This document shows, piece by piece, positions 60,963 through 64,000 of a stretch of 64,000 bases of DNA. Each line of letters starts with the position of its first letter. Position 1 is the first letter of the stretch. The DNA is from Streptomyces sp. NBC_00572. Its GTDB lineage: Bacteria > Actinomycetota > Actinomycetes > Streptomycetales > Streptomycetaceae. The position numbers were made by a program, and so were the translations under genes. The stretch is taken from NCBI RefSeq assembly GCF_026341815.1, contig NZ_JAPENX010000001.1, positions 6,324,001-6,388,000 on the forward strand. The letters run 5' to 3'. The notes below the pieces were generated by a model. The model did no database searches, was not told the origin of the DNA, and worked only from the letters and a program-made list of their open reading frames with translations.

Positions 60963-61898
60963 ATGGACTTGGAGTTACGGCACCTCAAGACGATCCGGGC
61001 CATCGCGGACGCCGGGAGCCTCACGCGTGCCGCGACCGCGCTCGGGCTCGCGCAGCCGGCGCTCAGTGCCCAGCTCAAGCGGATCGAACGGGCCCTGGGC
61101 GGAGCCCTGTTCGAGCGCGGACGGGAGGGCGTGCGGGCCACGGCGCTCGGCGATCTGGTGCTCGACCGGGCAAGGGTCGTACTGCCCGCGGTGTGCGAGC
61201 TGCAGGAGGAGGCGGTGCGGTTCGCGCGGGGCGGTACGGAGGGCTATCGGCTCGGCGGCACCCACGGCCCGCTGCTCGGCGGCCTCGTCGATCGCATCGC
61301 GCGACACGACCCCGGCGCCCCGGTGAGCACGTACACGTCGTGGTCGGAGCGTGAGGTCGCCGGTGCTGTCGCCGACGGCCGCCTCGACTTCGCCCTGGTC
61401 GGGGTCTGCGGGGAGAGCGGTCCGCCCGAGTCGGGACGGCTCGTGTGGACGGAGGTCGCCCGTGATCCGGTGTACGTGATGCTGGCCGCCGACCATCCGC
61501 TCGCGCCCCGCACCGAGATCGACCTGGCCGAGCTGGCGGCGGAGGCCTGGACCGACGTACCGGGCGACGGCTGTTTCGGCGACTGCTTCGCGGCCGCCTG
61601 CGTACGGGCGGGATTCACTCCGGCCTGTGTGTACGAGACGGACACCGCCTCCTGTGTACACCTGGTGCAGGTCGGCCGGGCCGTCGGGCTGTGCCGGGCC
61701 ACCTTCCCCGTCACCCCGGGCCTCGTCACCCGCCCCCTCGCCGGTGCCCCGCTGATGTGGCGGCACCTGCTCGGCTGGCATCCCGAGGGGCGCGCGGCCT
61801 CCCGGGCCGCCGCCGTCCTCGGCCACACCCGGGCCGCCCACGCCGAGGCGCTCGCGACCAGCGCGGGACGGATGCCCGCGCCGGCGCCCCGGGCATAA
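60963..61898 (+). CDS. LysR family regulator
   Basis: This 311-residue protein starts with ATG 60963. The winged helix is GSLTRAATALGLAQPALSAQ followed by LKRIERALGGALFERGREG. The effector domain (about 90-290) is standard PBP2-like, with GGLVDRIARHDPGAPVSTY near its start. A cysteine-rich patch (GDGCFGDCFAAACVRA) could sense redox or metal, but is not confirmed. It is next to a protease gene, which it may or may not control. Confidence 0.9.
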   Translation: MDLELRHLKTIRAIADAGSLTRAATALGLAQPALSAQLKRIERALGGALFERGREGVRATALGDLVLDRARVVLPAVCELQEEAVRFARGGTEGYRLGGTHGPLLGGLVDRIARHDPGAPVSTYTSWSEREVAGAVADGRLDFALVGVCGESGPPESGRLVWTEVARDPVYVMLAADHPLAPRTEIDLAELAAEAWTDVPGDGCFGDCFAAACVRAGFTPACVYETDTASCVHLVQVGRAVGLCRATFPVTPGLVTRPLAGAPLMWRHLLGWHPEGRAASRAAAVLGHTRAAHAEALATSAGRMPAPAPRA

Positions 61899-61960
61899 CG
61901 CGATGGCAGGGGCCAACTGGCAGCTGCCGTCTCCTCGTTCCGATTCCTACGGTTCCAGAA

Positions 61961-62026
61961 GATCCCCACCCGGGTCGGACCCCTACGCGGGTCGGATCCC
62001 CACCCGGGTCAGATCCCAGCCGGAAC
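61961..62026 (+). repeat. 17-bp tandem repeat in the protease leader
   Basis: Units GATCCCCACCCGGGTCG at 61961-61977, 61978-61994 (GACCCCTACGCGGGTCG) and 61995-62011 (GATCCCCACCCGGGTCA) are followed by a partial unit. It ends 28 bp before the protease start (62054). It may affect mRNA folding or regulation. Confidence 0.75.
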
Positions 62027-62053
62027 AGAGAACCCAGAACCGAGGAGACCCCC

Positions 62054-63424
62054 ATGCTCCGACGACACGCCCGCGCGGCGTGTACCGCCCTCGTCGCCGC
62101 CGGAATGGCGCTGGCCGGGCTCCAGGCCGGTTCCGCCGCCGCGGCCCCCGACGCCCGGGGCCCGCACCGCGCCGCGGCCGTCAAGACCGCCGCCCGGACA
62201 CTCGGCGCCGACTCCGCCCGGCCCGAGCTGCTCGACGCCATGCGACGCGACCTGGGACTCACCCGCTCCCAGGCCCTCACCCGTCTCGCCAACGAGGCGG
62301 AGGCCGGTGCCGCCGCCGCCCGGCTCCGCCAGGACCTGGGCGGTGCCTTCGCCGGTGCCTGGGTGGACGGCGCCGAGGCCGACACCCTGACCGTGGCCAC
62401 CACCCGCGCCGCCGACACGGCCGCGATACGGGCCACGGGCGCGCGTGCCCGGCTCGTGACGCACGGTCTGACCGTTCTGGAGCGCGCCAAGGAGACCCTG
62501 GACCGGTCCGCGACCACGGAGGCGCCCGTCCGCTACGTCGACGTCCGCGCCAACGTCCTGGTCGTGGAGGAGACCAGGGCGGGTGCCGGGGCGCAACTCG
62601 TGCGGGCCACCGGCGTGCCGCGCGAGCTGGTCCGCGTCGTCCGCAGCGGTCAGGCACCCCGCCCGCTGTACGACATCCGGGGCGGCGACGCGTACTACAT
62701 GGGTGGCGGCGGGCGCTGCTCGGTCGGCTTCCCGGTGACGCGGGGCACCACGCAGGGCTTCGCCACCGCCGGCCACTGCGGCCGCGCGGGCACGACCACC
62801 AGCGGGTTCAACCAGGTGGCTCAGGGCAGCTTCCAGGGCTCGGTCTTCCCCGGGAACGACATGGCCTGGGTCGCCGCCAACGCCAACTGGGCCTCGACCC
62901 CGTACGTCAAGGGCTCCGGCGGCGCGAACGTCCAGGTGACCGGCTCGGTCCTGCAGCCGGTCGGCTCCTCCGTGTGCCGCTCCGGCTCGACCACCGGCTG
63001 GCACTGCGGCACCGTGCAGCAGCACAACACGAGCGTCACCTACCCCGAGGGCACCATCTCCGGGGTGACCCGTACGACGGTCTGCGCCGAACCCGGCGAC
63101 TCCGGAGGCTCGTACATCTCCGGCAATCAGGCCCAGGGCGTGACCTCCGGCGGTTCCGGCAACTGCTCCAGCGGCGGTACCACCTTCTTCCAGCCACTGA
63201 ATCCGCTGCTCCAGACCTACGGCCTCACCCTGAAGACCACCGGCACCGACCCGGGTCCCGGCCCTGGCGAGCCGGAGCCGGGCGGCACCTGGGCGGCCGG
63301 GAAGGTCTACGTGGCCGGTGATGTCGTCACGTACGGCGGCGCGAGCTACCGCTGTCTCCAGGGACACCAGGCCCAGGCCGGCTGGCAGCCGCCGAACGTC
63401 CCGGCGCTCTGGCAGCGCCTGTGA
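62054..63424 (+). CDS. Streptogrisin-type serine protease (S1E) with C-terminal chitin-binding module
   Basis: This 456-residue protein starts with ATG 62054 after AGGAGACC. It has a signal peptide (about 1-32), an alpha-lytic-protease-type prodomain (about 50-200), and an S1 catalytic domain (about 208-395). Catalytic residues are in GFATAGHCGRAG (His), GNDMAWVAAN (Asp) and CAEPGDSGGSYISGNQAQGV (Ser). After a GTDPGPGPGEPEPGG linker comes a CBM5/12-type module (about 412-456), with AGDVVTYGGASYRCLQGHQA and PPNVPALWQRL. This matches streptogrisin C. It is secreted and self-processed. Confidence 0.94.
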   Translation: MLRRHARAACTALVAAGMALAGLQAGSAAAAPDARGPHRAAAVKTAARTLGADSARPELLDAMRRDLGLTRSQALTRLANEAEAGAAAARLRQDLGGAFAGAWVDGAEADTLTVATTRAADTAAIRATGARARLVTHGLTVLERAKETLDRSATTEAPVRYVDVRANVLVVEETRAGAGAQLVRATGVPRELVRVVRSGQAPRPLYDIRGGDAYYMGGGGRCSVGFPVTRGTTQGFATAGHCGRAGTTTSGFNQVAQGSFQGSVFPGNDMAWVAANANWASTPYVKGSGGANVQVTGSVLQPVGSSVCRSGSTTGWHCGTVQQHNTSVTYPEGTISGVTRTTVCAEPGDSGGSYISGNQAQGVTSGGSGNCSSGGTTFFQPLNPLLQTYGLTLKTTGTDPGPGPGEPEPGGTWAAGKVYVAGDVVTYGGASYRCLQGHQAQAGWQPPNVPALWQRL

Positions 63425-63443
63425 CCCTGGCCGAATAGTGACC

Positions 63444-63483
63444 GGGGGTGCCGCGTACCCGAGGGGGGTGTCGCGGCACCCCC
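63444..63483. terminator. 12-bp perfect stem, 16-nt loop
   Basis: GGGGGTGCCGCG (63444-63455) pairs with CGCGGCACCCCC (63472-63483). It lies 20 bp past the protease stop at 63424. Confidence 0.8.
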
Positions 63484-63558
63484 TCCGACTGCCCGTATGA
63501 TCGCCGCGATCTTGATGATCATCTGAGGGGCAGCGCTACTTCGCGGGGGAGTCGGCAC

Positions 63559-64000
63559 ATGAGAAGGATTCGGGCAGTCGTGGCCGTGGCGGCTCTGGCG
63601 TCGGCGGTCGTGGGATGCGGCGGTGCCGAGCCGTCGGACGCGAAGCCCTCGGACGTCAGGCCATCGGCCGGGAAGGCTTCGGCGGAACAACCCGCCGCCG
63701 GAGGAGAGGGCGAGACCACTCCGTCCCCCGAGCAGCTCGCCGCCGACCCCGGCACCCGCTACACCGCCATCGCCGTCCCGGCGCTGGAAGGCCTCGTGTG
63801 CGACGAGGGCGACGGCGGCTTCCACTACGGCAGCGACCTCGACATGAGCGTCACCGGCGACGACGACCTCAAGGAGATCGAGGGCGACAGCCAGGACGTC
63901 GCCGACGAGGTGTCCTGCTTCGGCAGCCCGCGCAACGTCCTCCGCAAGGGCACGATGTCCGCCTCGGCCCCCATGTTCACGGCCAGGACCAACCTGTACG
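63559..64000 (+). CDS. Secreted lipoprotein, 3' end outside window
   Basis: The gene starts with ATG 63559 and is open to base 64000, giving 147 residues. It begins MRRIRAVVAVAALASAVVGC, a lipoprotein signal with lipobox VVGC, then a low-complexity linker with DAKPSDVRPSAGKASAEQPA. The mature part has GTRYTAIAVPALEGLVCDEG and a repeat of aspartate-rich residues. It resembles DUF-type secreted proteins of Streptomyces without a firm family. The remaining domain lies beyond the window. Confidence 0.75.
   Translation, partial: MRRIRAVVAVAALASAVVGCGGAEPSDAKPSDVRPSAGKASAEQPAAGGEGETTPSPEQLAADPGTRYTAIAVPALEGLVCDEGDGGFHYGSDLDMSVTGDDDLKEIEGDSQDVADEVSCFGSPRNVLRKGTMSASAPMFTARTNLY

Overview
The window is high-GC DNA (roughly 70% or more) with strong third-position G/C, frequent GTG and TTG starts, purine-rich ribosome sites, many ATGA and GTGA overlaps, lipoprotein signals and large secreted hydrolases. 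This fits a Streptomyces chromosome or a very close relative. I see no rRNA, tRNA, CRISPR array, transposase or phage gene. The region looks like a chromosome arm of metabolic, transport and secreted-enzyme genes. All gene calls rest on reading the translated sequence; no database search was run.

Layout, 1-18.6 kb: the tail of a large regulator, then two small conserved proteins, a sulfite-oxidase-like molybdoenzyme, NAD synthetase and a small VOC protein. Next come an osmoprotectant importer (two permeases and a binding lipoprotein, no ATPase), a secreted GH5 endoglucanase and an alpha/beta hydrolase. A translationally coupled SIS-isomerase/PIG-L deacetylase pair follows, then GNAT, VOC, a thioredoxin-reductase-like flavoprotein divergent from an XRE-cupin regulator, and a coupled oxidoreductase plus two acyl-CoA dehydrogenase operon.

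18.6-36.8 kb: a nikABCDE-type nickel/peptide importer preceded by an inverted repeat that fits the Nur box, with a sixth coupled gene of unknown function. Then a small membrane protein, a secreted propeller protein, VOC, a sulfatase-modifying-factor-like protein, NUDIX, a tandem universal stress protein and a divergent DUF5997/LysR-effector-domain pair. After these come a protein resembling Bacillus thuringiensis Cyt toxins, a ferredoxin-NADP reductase next to an AurF-like diiron oxygenase, and a secreted subtilase with a P domain.

36.8-45.5 kb: a DUF1304-TetR operon with paired operators, a 1008-residue secreted alpha-amylase with starch-binding and Fn3 domains, a YrdB-like protein, a MarR/MFS divergent pair, VOC and GNAT.

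45.5-52.5 kb: the most unusual system, a six-gene minus-strand operon. It encodes a GntR regulator, a two-cluster AprB-like ferredoxin, an SsuA-like binding lipoprotein with an extra C-terminal domain, an SsuC-like permease, an SsuB-like ATPase, and an AprA/fumarate-reductase-like flavoprotein fused to a long HEAT-repeat tail. It reads as an importer coupled to a reductase or dehydrogenase for an unknown, perhaps sulfur-containing, compound.

52.6-64 kb: a MerR regulator facing a textbook 19-bp-spacer MerR promoter that drives a double alpha/beta hydrolase whose first domain lacks its nucleophile. Then an amidohydrolase pseudogene with its centre deleted, a P-loop kinase, a coupled MarR/winged-helix pair, a DUF4232 lipoprotein, an ATP-grasp enzyme, a GPP34 protein, a LysR regulator, a streptogrisin-type protease with a chitin-binding module, and the start of another lipoprotein.
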